A stretch of DNA of 10,021 bases from Acidobacteriota bacterium (GCA_013813755.1 JACCRD010000124.1:1-10021); one strand, 5' to 3'; shown: positions 1 through 6,599, counted from the first letter of the stretch. Translations and numbers: made by a program. The notes: generated by a model not told the origin, from the letters alone.

Positions 1-1
1 G

Positions 2-493
2 AGCGTTGATTTTACGATGACTATTATCAATGTTACCCGGTATTTCATTCCTTTGATTATCGTCGTTGTGATGGCGCTCGGCGGGCTTTTCTACTGGCTC
101 GCTTCAAAAGCGATGGGCGGCAGCGCAAGTTTTCTGCACAGCGTTTCAGCCTGGGTTTATTCAAGTTTCCCGCCGACGGTCGTGGCTTCTATCGCCAATA
201 TAATTATTTTATTTTTGAAGCCAGTCGACGAAATTGACGTTGCCACCGGTCAGCGCGGTTTAATCCAAGCCAATCCGAGTTTTTTTATCGACGGCGCGCA
301 AAGTCCTGTTCTGGCAACCCTGCTCGGAACTTTTGATTTTTTTCTGATTTGGGGCTGGATTCTCGCCGCTATCGGTTTGCAGAAACTCGGTAAACTTTCT
401 GCCGGTTCGGCGTGGGCGATTGTTTTAATTTTTGCTTTGTTAAGCTTAACTTTTAGAGTAATTACCGCCTTTTTCTCGGGCAATCCAGCTTAA
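2..493 (+). CDS. YIP1-family integral membrane protein, 3' part (5' end outside window)
   Basis: The reading frame is open to the left edge of the window, and the codons before the Met at 17 (Ser-Val-Asp-Phe-Thr) continue it without a stop. The Met at 17 is therefore probably internal. Counting from that Met, there are four hydrophobic segments at about residues 8-30, 52-68, 104-121 and 131-153. A short polar loop carries an Asn-Pro and an Ile-Asp-Gly pattern between the second and third. The segment order, the Val-Ser-x-x-Val-Tyr-Ser pattern before the second segment and the Trp-rich third segment resemble bacterial YIP1-domain proteins, which are polytopic inner-membrane proteins of poorly known function. 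Family proteins usually have about 200-250 residues, so some 50-90 N-terminal residues, probably with one more membrane segment, are missing here. It converges on the exporter cluster and ends just before the shared terminator. The family call is moderately sure; no function can be assigned. Confidence 0.7.
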   Translation, partial: SVDFTMTIINVTRYFIPLIIVVVMALGGLFYWLASKAMGGSASFLHSVSAWVYSSFPPTVVASIANIIILFLKPVDEIDVATGQRGLIQANPSFFIDGAQSPVLATLLGTFDFFLIWGWILAAIGLQKLGKLSAGSAWAIVLIFALLSLTFRVITAFFSGNPA

Positions 494-518
494 TTTTTAT
501 TATTTATTCTTATTCGAT

Positions 519-558
519 AAAAGAGAAGTCTGATTTAACAAAATCAGACTTCTCTTTT
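519..558. terminator. Bidirectional intrinsic terminator between convergent genes
   Basis: The arms 519-536 (AAAAGAGAAGTCTGATTT) and 541-558 are perfect reverse complements of 18 bp around a 4-nt loop, AACA. The A-rich outer end of one arm and T-rich outer end of the other give a U-run in either direction. The element sits exactly between a rightward stop codon (491-493) and a leftward stop codon (557-559). The right arm includes two bases of the leftward permease's stop codon. Confidence 0.88.
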
Positions 559-1813
559 ATTCGTAACGCAGAGATTCAATCGGATCGAGCCGTGCCGCTT
601 TCCATGCGGGGAATAAGCCGAAGATTAAACCGATTCCGACGCTGGCGACGAATCCGACAATCGGCGCCCAGAGCGGAACATAAGAAGGGAAAATAAGTTT
701 TACAAGAAATGTTAAAGCCCATCCGATCAGCAAACCGATCAGACCGCCAAAGCCGGTGAGCGTCATCGCTTCAATCAAAAACTGCGTTAGAATATCGCTC
801 TGTTTCGCGCCTATTGCTTTACGGATGCCGATTTCACGCGTTCTCTCGGTAACGGAAACGAGCATAATATTCATCACGCCGATGCCGCCGATCATCAGAC
901 CGATTGAAGAAATAACAATCATTGCCAAAGCGACGCCCGCGGTTATCGAACGAAAATTACTGATAATTCCTTCGGAAGTCTGCACACCGAAATTATTCGG
1001 CGCGTCCCGTTCAACTTTGCGGCGGAAGCGCAGAAGGTCCGTAACCGCGTCCTTTCCTTCATCGGTTTGATTTGGTCGGGCGACTGCTAAAATAAATAAA
1101 TCGTCGGCTTGCGGCTTGATTTTACGGGCGGTTTTGAGCGGCATATAAATCACATTGCTCTGATCATTACCGCCACCTCCGAATTGTTCGCGTTTTTGAA
1201 GTAGTCCGATGATGCGGAATTCGCGTCCGCCAATATCGATTGTTTGACCGACTGCTGAAGCGAACGGGAAAAAATTATCCTGAACGCTTGAACCAACTAA
1301 ACAGACATTGTCTCCGGCGTCGTTTTCGCTTGCCGTAAACCATCGACCCTCAATCAAAATATCTGTTCCGGCGCGTTCGTAATCGGGAAATGTGCCGCTC
1401 AAAGCGACCGACGCCGAGCTTTTTCCGTTTTTAGTAACATAAGTTTGCTGCCCGAAGAAGTTGCTCGTTACGTTGAGAATCGGAACGCTGTATTCGATTG
1501 AAGGCAAATTTCTGATCGCTTCGGAATCGTCAATCGTCAGAGGTTTACGCCTGCGCTCTTCGCGGGTAGGCGGCGAAAAAGTTCCGACATTAAATTTATA
1601 GACAAACATTGTGCGGGTTCCGAAAGATTCAATCTGTTTCGTCACCGCGGTGTCAATGCCGCTGATAATTGAAGAAATCAGCATCACCGTAATCACACCG
1701 ATTACGACGCCGATCACCGTCAGAAACGAACGCAATTTATTATCGCGGATCGTGTCCATCGCCATTTTCAGGTTTTCGTAAACGTTGTTGCGAAAAAAAC
1801 CAATCGGATTCAT
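557..1813 (-). CDS. MacB-type ABC transporter permease (second of two)
   Basis: This 418-residue protein has the MacB/LolC/FtsX permease layout. One membrane helix lies at about 29-51, just after an Asp-Asn-Lys-Leu-Arg-Ser-Phe-Leu motif. A periplasmic MacB core domain follows at about 52-290, and three more helices lie at about 292-319, 349-373 and 382-402. The cytoplasmic coupling motif Glu-Arg-Thr-Arg-Glu-Ile-Gly-Ile-Arg-Lys-x-x-Gly-Ala (323-336) and the C-terminal FPAWKAARLDPIESLR are family hallmarks. There is no fused ATPase domain, so it must use the separate ATPase encoded upstream. It starts 5 bp after the stop of its paralogue, with no clear Shine-Dalgarno, suggesting translational coupling. 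Substrate unknown; by family it could export macrolide-like compounds, peptides or lipids, or act in mechanotransmission. The paralogy suggests the two permeases pair as a heterodimer. Confidence 0.92.
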   Translation of the reverse strand: MNPIGFFRNNVYENLKMAMDTIRDNKLRSFLTVIGVVIGVITVMLISSIISGIDTAVTKQIESFGTRTMFVYKFNVGTFSPPTREERRRKPLTIDDSEAIRNLPSIEYSVPILNVTSNFFGQQTYVTKNGKSSASVALSGTFPDYERAGTDILIEGRWFTASENDAGDNVCLVGSSVQDNFFPFASAVGQTIDIGGREFRIIGLLQKREQFGGGGNDQSNVIYMPLKTARKIKPQADDLFILAVARPNQTDEGKDAVTDLLRFRRKVERDAPNNFGVQTSEGIISNFRSITAGVALAMIVISSIGLMIGGIGVMNIMLVSVTERTREIGIRKAIGAKQSDILTQFLIEAMTLTGFGGLIGLLIGWALTFLVKLIFPSYVPLWAPIVGFVASVGIGLIFGLFPAWKAARLDPIESLRYE

Positions 1814-1818
1814 AAAAT

Positions 1819-3057
1819 TTAATCAGCTCGAAGCGCTTCAATCGGGTCAAGCCGCGCCGCTTTCCAAGCGGGAAATAAACCGGAGATGACGCCGATTATA
1901 GCCGGAACAAAAATCCCTACAAAAATCGCCCAAACCGGAATATAAGTTTGAAAAACATACAGCGAAATAATTTTACCACCGAGCCAGGCGACCGTCAGAC
2001 CGATTAATCCCCCGATCAGCGAAAGTGTTACGGCTTCCATTAAAAACTGGCGCAAAATATCGCCCTGCCGCGCGCCTAAAGATTTTCTGATCCCGATTTC
2101 CTTAGTGCGTTCGGTCACGGCGACAAGCATTATGTTCATAATGACAATCGCGCCCACAAGCAGAGCGATGCCCGGAACAAGCAGGATGACGATATAAGTC
2201 GGACCCAAAATACTGTCTCGAAGTCCCGTAATCGCGTCCGGCGTTAAAATCCCAAAATCGTCTTTTTCGCCGGGCGCGAGCTTATGTCTGACGCGCATCA
2301 GAGTGCGAACTTCTTCGACCGCATCTTTGAAAAGATTTTCAGAAATCGCGCTGACCTCAAAATAGAGGTACCGGCTGCCGCGCAGAGGTCCGAAGTTTGC
2401 CGCGTAAGTTTTAATTGGCAAATAGACAAAATTGTCCTGCGGCATACCAAAGACTGTGCCTTTCGCGGTTTGCACGCCGATGACTTTGTATGGAATCCCG
2501 CGAATGTCGATTTCCTGTCCAACCGCCGAACCGAAAGGGAATAATTTATCCGAGACATCTTTTCCAATGTAACAAACACGGACCGCGCCGTCATTTTCTA
2601 TTTCTGTAAAAAAACGACCGTCTTCGATGTCAAACTTTCCGATTTCCGCAATCACCGGCTCCATTCCTTCGACAGTAATGCCTTCCATCACTACCGCGCC
2701 GCGTTTTATATCAGCTGAATTGCCGCCCGCCTTCGCGCCAATTTTATTAATTAGTTGGGCGCGGCTTTTGATATATTCCATTTCCTCGAAGGTCAATTCC
2801 TTATTGCGCCTCTGCGCGGCGGCGGCAGTGTCGGTGTCTTTAAAATCGACGAGAAAATTAAAGCGCCGCACTGTAAAAGTGTTCGAGCCGATACCGGCGA
2901 TTTTTTCGTCAACATAAAGATTAAAACCCTGCAAAACCGAAAGCACCGTCATAAAAGCCGCGACGCCGATAATCATTCCTAAAAGCGTCAGAAACGAACG
3001 GAGTTTATGCGCCCAAATCGCGGCGAAGGCTAGTTTTAGAGTTTCGGTTAAGTTCAT
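1819..3057 (-). CDS. MacB-type ABC transporter permease (first of two)
   Basis: This 412-residue inner-membrane permease is paralogous to the next gene. Helix 1 is at about 22-44 after HKLRSFLTLLG, the periplasmic MacB core at about 45-285, and helices 2-4 at about 288-314, 345-367 and 375-396. The coupling motif ERTKEIGIRKSLGAR (316-330) and C-terminal FPAWKAARLDPIEALR match the paralogue almost residue for residue. The periplasmic domains are much more divergent; a shared Phe-Pro-Phe-x-Ser-Ala-Val-Gly-Gln stretch remains (173-181). The ATG at 3055-3057 is the natural start because it gives the usual short amphipathic N-terminus (MNLTETLKLAF); no Shine-Dalgarno is visible before it. It follows the ATPase gene after 204 bp that may hold its own promoter. 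It presumably forms one half of a permease dimer with the 557-1813 product; homodimers are the alternative. Confidence 0.92.
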   Translation of the reverse strand: MNLTETLKLAFAAIWAHKLRSFLTLLGMIIGVAAFMTVLSVLQGFNLYVDEKIAGIGSNTFTVRRFNFLVDFKDTDTAAAAQRRNKELTFEEMEYIKSRAQLINKIGAKAGGNSADIKRGAVVMEGITVEGMEPVIAEIGKFDIEDGRFFTEIENDGAVRVCYIGKDVSDKLFPFGSAVGQEIDIRGIPYKVIGVQTAKGTVFGMPQDNFVYLPIKTYAANFGPLRGSRYLYFEVSAISENLFKDAVEEVRTLMRVRHKLAPGEKDDFGILTPDAITGLRDSILGPTYIVILLVPGIALLVGAIVIMNIMLVAVTERTKEIGIRKSLGARQGDILRQFLMEAVTLSLIGGLIGLTVAWLGGKIISLYVFQTYIPVWAIFVGIFVPAIIGVISGLFPAWKAARLDPIEALRAD

Positions 3058-3261
3058 AAATCAGCGGGTTCGGAATGTTAAATATTCGTTGATTATACGT
3101 TAAAACTCGTCTAAAGTTTTAGATCGTATTTTAATAATTATCAGAAAACGGATGCAGGGCTAAAAATTTAGGCAGGAACAAAGTATTTCCCAAGAAAAGC
3201 GGCGGAAATCTTTACTAAGAGTAAAAGTTCGGAATGGCGGTAATTTAAGAATTAGTTACAA
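3058..3261. other. 204-bp AT-rich non-coding gap inside the exporter cluster
   Basis: No convincing ORF lies between the ATPase stop and the first permease start. Apart from the TATAAT and dyads at 3073-3123, I see no terminator-like hairpin with a U-run, so read-through from the ATPase gene into the permeases is not excluded. The gap is far longer than the 5-bp spacing between the permeases. Confidence 0.6.
3073..3123 (-). promoter_or_regulatory. Possible promoter/operator upstream of the permease pair
   Basis: On the minus strand an exact TATAAT lies at 3097-3092, about 35 bp upstream of the permease start. No good -35 hexamer lies 16-18 bp further upstream. Instead, a 14-bp dyad TCTAAAGTTTTAGA (3110-3123, 6-bp arms, 2-bp centre) covers that position, as an activator or repressor site would. 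A second, imperfect dyad GAATGTTAAATATTC (3073-3087, one mismatched pair) would overlap the predicted start of transcription. The sites are visible; their function is inferred. Confidence 0.35.
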
Positions 3262-3996
3262 TTATCTGATTTTTTCGTCTTTCTCAATCTCGCCGTCACG
3301 GATTGTGATCACGCGGTGAGCGCGAGCCGCGACTTCATGTTCGTGCGTGACCAGAATAATCGTATTTCCGTCGGCGTGAAGTTTTTCAAATAAAGCCATA
3401 ATCTCCACACTTGTCTTGGAATCGAGAGCGCCAGTCGGCTCGTCGGCAAGCAGAATTGAAGGATTATTGACGAGTGCGCGGGCAATGGCGACGCGCTGTC
3501 TCTGTCCCCCTGATAATTCGTTCGGACGATGCAGAACGCGATCGCCGAGTTCGACGGATGCCAGTGTTTCCTGGGCGCGGGCTTGCCGGACGCTCGAGCT
3601 GATGCCCGCGTAAATCAGAGGCAGTTCCACGTTGTGCAACGCGGTGGCACGGGCGAGCAGATTAAATGTCTGAAAAACAAAACCAATTTCCTTGTTGCGG
3701 ATACGAGCGAGTTCGTCGTCGGTCATCGCTGAAACAAGATTGCCGTTGATCCAGTATTGTCCCTTCGTCGGCGAATCGAGACAGCCGATCAGGTTCATCA
3801 AAGTTGATTTGCCGGAGCCTGAAGGTCCGATGATGGCGAGGTATTCGCCTTTTTGAACTTCAAATGAAACGCCCTGTAGCGCGTGGAGCATTTCTGTTCC
3901 CATCTGGTAAGTTTTCCAAATATTGCGCATCGAAATCAAAGCGTTCGGCGCCGGATTAGTCACGCTTTTATTGTCTTCTATAATTAATTCTTCCAT
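3262..3996 (-). CDS. ABC transporter ATPase, LolD/MacB type
   Basis: This 244-residue cytoplasmic nucleotide-binding subunit hydrolyses ATP to drive the two separate permeases. All motifs are intact: Walker A GPSGSGKST (57-65), Q-loop Gln109 in GFVFQTFNLL, signature LSGGQRQRVAIARAL (161-175), Walker B ILLADEPTG (181-189) with catalytic Glu186, D-loop ALDS (190-193), and H-loop His218 in VTHEH. The NLLxxxTxxxNVELPL pattern after the Q-loop is typical of the LolD/MacB/FtsE group. The domain starts near residue 21 (ISMRNIWKTYQMG), so the first 20 acidic, flexible residues are an extension. The Met at 23 is an alternative start, since neither has an obvious Shine-Dalgarno. The gene lies 91 bp after the adaptor gene and 204 bp before the permeases, giving the adaptor-ATPase-permease order of split MacAB/YknXYZ-type exporters. 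Confidence 0.95.
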   Translation of the reverse strand: MEELIIEDNKSVTNPAPNALISMRNIWKTYQMGTEMLHALQGVSFEVQKGEYLAIIGPSGSGKSTLMNLIGCLDSPTKGQYWINGNLVSAMTDDELARIRNKEIGFVFQTFNLLARATALHNVELPLIYAGISSSVRQARAQETLASVELGDRVLHRPNELSGGQRQRVAIARALVNNPSILLADEPTGALDSKTSVEIMALFEKLHADGNTIILVTHEHEVAARAHRVITIRDGEIEKDEKIR

Positions 3997-4087
3997 CGAA
4001 ATTCAAAAAGTAGAAAGGGAAAAGTAATGGAAAGCGAACCTCAGTCCGCATCAGGCAAAGAAGCGAACAAAAGTCTGATTTCCGTTT

Positions 4088-5713
4088 TTATTTTTGAGCG
4101 GTTTCAGCGCCTTCTTTTTTGACTTGCCGTTTGACAACCGTATCTTCTTTGAGAATATTCAAGATTCGGCTCGGTCCGGTGATCACTTCCTGTCCTTCGG
4201 AAAGTCCGGCGATAATCTGAATGTCGGATTCACCGGTAATGCCAGTCTCAATCTCGACAAATTTAGTTTTGTTGCCGTCCAGAATATAGACGCCTTTGAT
4301 CATTTTCGGTTTGTCGGAAATTTCCGCCGAATCGCCTTGAATAGTTGGCGAGGGCGCGGCTTCAGGCTTTTTCTCAATCACTGCCTGGAGCGGAACGGCA
4401 ATCACATTTTCCGCCGTTTTCGTTGTAATAACGGCAGTCGCGCTCATCCCCGGGCGAAGGCTATCGCGAATTTCATCAGTTAAATCATTAAGCTGAATCA
4501 CGACCCGAAATTCTTTCGCTTCCTGAACATTAATATTTGTGGAAAGTCCGCCGCTCGTCTGCGATTTGCCCACGGCAAGCGGAGTTTTTTGCGTTACTTC
4601 TCCGGTGATTTCACGTTCGTTGAGCGCGTCGACTTTGATTTTAACCGGCTGACCGACGGCAACTTTATCAATTTCTGTTTCATCGACTTTGACTTCAACA
4701 GTAACGGTTGACATGTCGGCAATTGTCAGCAACGGCGTGGTTGAATTTCCGGCAAGAGCGAATACGCCGACTTTAGTCGGTATATCGGCAATGACCCCGT
4801 TGATCGGCGCGACCTGCATTGTTTTATCACGCTGCTGGCGCTGTCCGCTTAAAACCGCCGCTTGCTGTTGGCTGCGGTTCGTGCTGGCGTTGGCGCTGTA
4901 GTTTGCCGTGTCGACTCCGCGCCGCGCGTCCTTGACGGCTACTTCCTGCTGCTTTGCTCTGGCGCGGGCTTCAGCGACTCTCGCTTCGGCTTCGTTAACC
5001 TGACTTTGCGCACTTTTGATGGCGATTTGCTGCGATTGCAGGCGCGATCTGGCATTTCGCAGTCCAACCTGCGCGTTTTCGACGCGGTCTTTCGCCTGAT
5101 CATATTCCAGACGCGAGATAACGTCGCTTTCGAGTAATTCCGCCGAGCGTTTCAGTTCTCGATTCGCGGCGTTGACTTCGACTTGCGCGCGATCAACATC
5201 AGTCTGCGCGGCGACCAATTCCTGTCTGGCGCGATTAACGCTTTCGCGGACTGAGGCAACCGCCTGTTGACTGGTCGTAATTCCGGCTTCCGAAGCGTTG
5301 AGACCCTGCTGCGATTGAGAAAGCTGATTTTGCGCGGCTAAAACCTGCGAGCGCGTCACCTGCGCTTCATTCTGCGAAGCCTGGAAAGCGGCAACCTGCG
5401 CGTCTGTGCTTGACTGCAGTTGTGTCGGGTCAAGTTTAACGAGCGGAGTTCCGGCAGCTACTTTGTCGCCTTCTTTGACAAAAATTTCCTCAATGCGTCC
5501 CTGAACTTCGCTCGTCAAATTGATGAATTGAATCGGGCGAATTTCGCCTGAGGCAGTAACATTCGAGCGTAGTTCACGCCTTGTCTCAACTTTTACGACC
5601 GTCACTTCCGGAGTATCCTTGCGGGTTGCATAAACGCTTGCAATGACAATAATAGTTAATAAAACGGCGGCGGTCGCGCCAATTATAATTTTTGCTTTAC
5701 GGCTGAGTGCCAT
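4088..5713 (-). CDS. MacA/HlyD-family periplasmic adaptor (membrane fusion protein)
   Basis: This 541-residue adaptor links an inner-membrane ABC permease to an outer-membrane channel. Residues 9-29 form an uncleaved-looking membrane anchor after a short basic start (MALSRKAK). The first biotinyl-lipoyl half follows at about 50-95 (GRIEEIFVKEGDKVAAGTPLVKLD). A long Gln/Ala/Arg-rich coiled-coil hairpin spans about 98-298, with its turn probably near ELLESDVISRLEYDQAK (192-208). The second lipoyl half is at about 299-333 (VAPINGVIADI). Beta-barrel and membrane-proximal domains follow to about 535, with family motifs LRPGMSATAVI (419-429) and GLSEGQEVITG (503-513). It is longer than the usual roughly 370-400 residues because of the hairpin and a Pro/Ala/Ser-rich insert at about 448-470. 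It is first in the exporter cluster, behind a good ribosome binding site. No TolC partner is encoded in the window. Substrate unknown. Confidence 0.92.
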   Translation of the reverse strand: MALSRKAKIIIGATAAVLLTIIVIASVYATRKDTPEVTVVKVETRRELRSNVTASGEIRPIQFINLTSEVQGRIEEIFVKEGDKVAAGTPLVKLDPTQLQSSTDAQVAAFQASQNEAQVTRSQVLAAQNQLSQSQQGLNASEAGITTSQQAVASVRESVNRARQELVAAQTDVDRAQVEVNAANRELKRSAELLESDVISRLEYDQAKDRVENAQVGLRNARSRLQSQQIAIKSAQSQVNEAEARVAEARARAKQQEVAVKDARRGVDTANYSANASTNRSQQQAAVLSGQRQQRDKTMQVAPINGVIADIPTKVGVFALAGNSTTPLLTIADMSTVTVEVKVDETEIDKVAVGQPVKIKVDALNEREITGEVTQKTPLAVGKSQTSGGLSTNINVQEAKEFRVVIQLNDLTDEIRDSLRPGMSATAVITTKTAENVIAVPLQAVIEKKPEAAPSPTIQGDSAEISDKPKMIKGVYILDGNKTKFVEIETGITGESDIQIIAGLSEGQEVITGPSRILNILKEDTVVKRQVKKEGAETAQK

Positions 5714-5720
5714 ATATATT

Positions 5721-5730
5721 TCTTCCTCTC
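5721..5730 (-). promoter_or_regulatory. Ribosome binding site of the adaptor gene
   Basis: On the minus strand GAGAGGAAGA lies 7 nt before the ATG at 5713-5711. This fixes the adaptor's start and is the best Shine-Dalgarno match in the exporter cluster; the three downstream genes have none as clear. Confidence 0.7.
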
Positions 5731-5776
5731 TGTGCGTGGAGTTTATCTAAAATCCGTCCAGTCCGTTGAAAATGTT

Positions 5777-5788
5777 TGTCAGTCAGTT
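5777..5788. repeat. 12-bp direct repeat, copy 1 (possible operator half)
   Basis: TGTCAGTCAGTT here matches TGTCAGACAGTT at 5828-5839 at 11 of 12 positions. The copies are 51 bp apart, start to start, close to five helical turns. Paired sites on one helix face in a divergent regulatory region fit a DNA-binding regulator, but chance cannot be excluded at this length. Confidence 0.35.
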
Positions 5789-5827
5789 TTTTACTACGTC
5801 AAATATTACCGGAGAGTTTCAAAAAGA

Positions 5828-5839
5828 TGTCAGACAGTT
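5828..5839. repeat. 12-bp direct repeat, copy 2 (possible operator half)
   Basis: TGTCAGACAGTT is the partner of the copy at 5777-5788. This copy also contains the short dyad TGTC-A-GACA, which the first copy lacks because of its single mismatch. It lies upstream of the predicted rightward promoter and of any leftward promoter near 5750. Confidence 0.35.
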
Positions 5840-5899
5840 CAGAATCACAGAAAAGATTTCCCCGGCGGTTTGGCAGAGCGATTAAGTTTTATTGTTTGA

Positions 5900-5928
5900 T
5901 TTACGAACAGACAATTACAGGTTAAAAT
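5900..5928 (+). promoter_or_regulatory. Candidate sigma70-type promoter for the FHA/kinase cluster
   Basis: TTTACG at 5900-5905 (4 of 6 to the -35 consensus) and TAAAAT at 5923-5928 (5 of 6 to the -10 consensus) are separated by an ideal 17 bp. Transcription would start near 5935, giving a leader of about 55 nt before the ATG at 5991. Consensus matching only, and the surrounding DNA is AT-rich, so a chance match is possible. Confidence 0.4.
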
Positions 5929-5967
5929 AGCTTTACCAAAAAATCAAAAGATATTTAAGAACGATCG

Positions 5968-5994
5968 ATGCGTCCGAAATATTATAAAAAATGA
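5968..5994 (+). other. Possible 8-codon leader ORF overlapping the FHA gene start
   Basis: ATG at 5968 opens a frame encoding MRPKYYKK. It ends at TGA 5992-5994, which overlaps the next gene's ATG as ATGA. The downstream ATG has no Shine-Dalgarno of its own, so a coupled leader could explain its translation. The leader itself has only a weak AAGA upstream (5957-5960). It may be fortuitous. Confidence 0.2.
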
Positions 5995-6566
5995 TAAAAT
6001 GCCGAATTTGCGAGGTGAATAATATAGCGGGCTCGCAATATTGTGATGAATGCGGAGCTTCTTTACAGGAGCGCGAAAGGGAGAATGAATTGTCTAATTT
6101 CCGCCCGCAAGTTTCCGAAACTCCAATTTTTAAGTCAACAAATGTGACATTAATCGGTAATCCACTGGTATCGGAAGATTTATTGACCGAAATTGAAACG
6201 ATTCAAAAAGCAGATACCAAAAAAGCCAGAGACGCTTTTGCCACTTTGATAATTGAACGCGGGCAATCCGCCGGCTTTGAATTCGCGCTTTCCAATGACG
6301 AATCAAATATCGGTCGGTGGGACGCTGATAACGGAATTTTCCCGGACGTTGACCTGGACGCTCACGACGCGGAAGCCAAAGTTTCAAGACGGCACGCGCG
6401 CATAATTCGTCAAAACGGCAAATTTCTGGTCGAAGATTTGGGTTCAACCAACGGAACTTTCATCAATCGCGGTCGGCGTTTGATACCCGGACATTCAAAT
6501 GTTTTAAACGACGGCGACGAAATTATTGTCGGAAAAACATTTTTACGGTTTCATATAAATAAGTAA
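5991..6566 (+). CDS. Zinc-ribbon and FHA domain protein (phosphothreonine reader)
   Basis: This 191-residue soluble protein starts with a zinc ribbon (Cys4, Cys7, Cys18, Cys21; CxxC-x10-CxxC). A flexible linker of about 60 residues follows, then a C-terminal FHA domain (about 85-190). The FHA phosphopeptide-binding residues are present: Gly108-Arg109, Ser132-Arg-Arg-His135, and GSTNGT at 151-156 with Asn154. FHA domains bind phosphothreonine peptides, so the likely role is adaptor or substrate of the kinase encoded next. The spacing to that kinase's preferred start is 33 bp, and both domains are close paralogues of the kinase's C-terminal modules. The linker contains Ser-Glu-Thr44-Pro-Ile-Phe-Lys, a possible phosphorylation site. 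The ATG at 5991 places the first Cys at position 4, exactly as in the kinase, supporting this start despite no Shine-Dalgarno. Confidence 0.88.
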   Translation: MIKCRICEVNNIAGSQYCDECGASLQERERENELSNFRPQVSETPIFKSTNVTLIGNPLVSEDLLTEIETIQKADTKKARDAFATLIIERGQSAGFEFALSNDESNIGRWDADNGIFPDVDLDAHDAEAKVSRRHARIIRQNGKFLVEDLGSTNGTFINRGRRLIPGHSNVLNDGDEIIVGKTFLRFHINK

Positions 6567-6583
6567 GGCGCGAAGCCTTTGAC

Positions 6584-6590
6584 AGGAAAG
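6584..6590 (+). promoter_or_regulatory. Ribosome binding site deciding the kinase start
   Basis: AGGAAAG lies 9 nt before the ATG at 6600. This favours that ATG over the in-frame TTG at 6579, which would only add MTGKFKE before the zinc ribbon. Confidence 0.6.
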
Positions 6591-6599
6591 TTTAAAGAA

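Larger units (their letters stand above)
5714..5990. other. 277-bp divergent intergenic region
   Basis: This region separates the leftward exporter cluster from the rightward signalling cluster and must hold at least one promoter for each. The rightward promoter candidate, a direct repeat and a possible leader ORF are listed separately. For the leftward side I see only a weak pair, TTTTCA (5772-5767) and TAGATA (5749-5744), 17 bp apart on the minus strand, which I do not consider secure. No RNA gene or hairpin terminator is evident. Confidence 0.6.

Noticed and set aside
2284..2982. Open frames opposite and out of phase with the first permease
   Set aside because: They lie entirely inside a strongly supported permease gene, encode no recognisable domain and have no start signals.
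3997..4087. Promoter or small gene in the 91-bp gap between adaptor and ATPase genes
   Set aside because: No consensus promoter pair, hairpin or ORF with a plausible start on either strand.
4094..5137. Open frames antisense to the adaptor gene
   Set aside because: They mirror the GC-biased codons of the coiled-coil region; no domain, and the adaptor frame has clear family motifs.
4862..5400. Repeat-like GC-rich words in the adaptor's hairpin region
   Set aside because: They reflect recurring Ala/Gln/Arg codons of a coiled coil, not a nucleotide repeat array or CRISPR.
3262..5713. Reading the cluster as a LolCDE lipoprotein-release system
   Set aside because: A HlyD/MacA-type adaptor leads the cluster, which LolCDE does not have; a MacAB/YknXYZ-like exporter fits better, although the ATPase alone would not distinguish them.
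6565..6579. Small hairpin AAGGC-GCGAA-GCCTT between the FHA and kinase genes
   Set aside because: Only a 5-bp stem, overlapping a stop codon and without a U-run; too weak to call a terminator or attenuator.
6579..6599. TTG at 6579 as the kinase start
   Set aside because: It adds only seven residues, lacks a ribosome binding site, and the ATG at 6600 has AGGAAAG 9 nt upstream and places the first Cys at position 4 as in the neighbouring paralogue.
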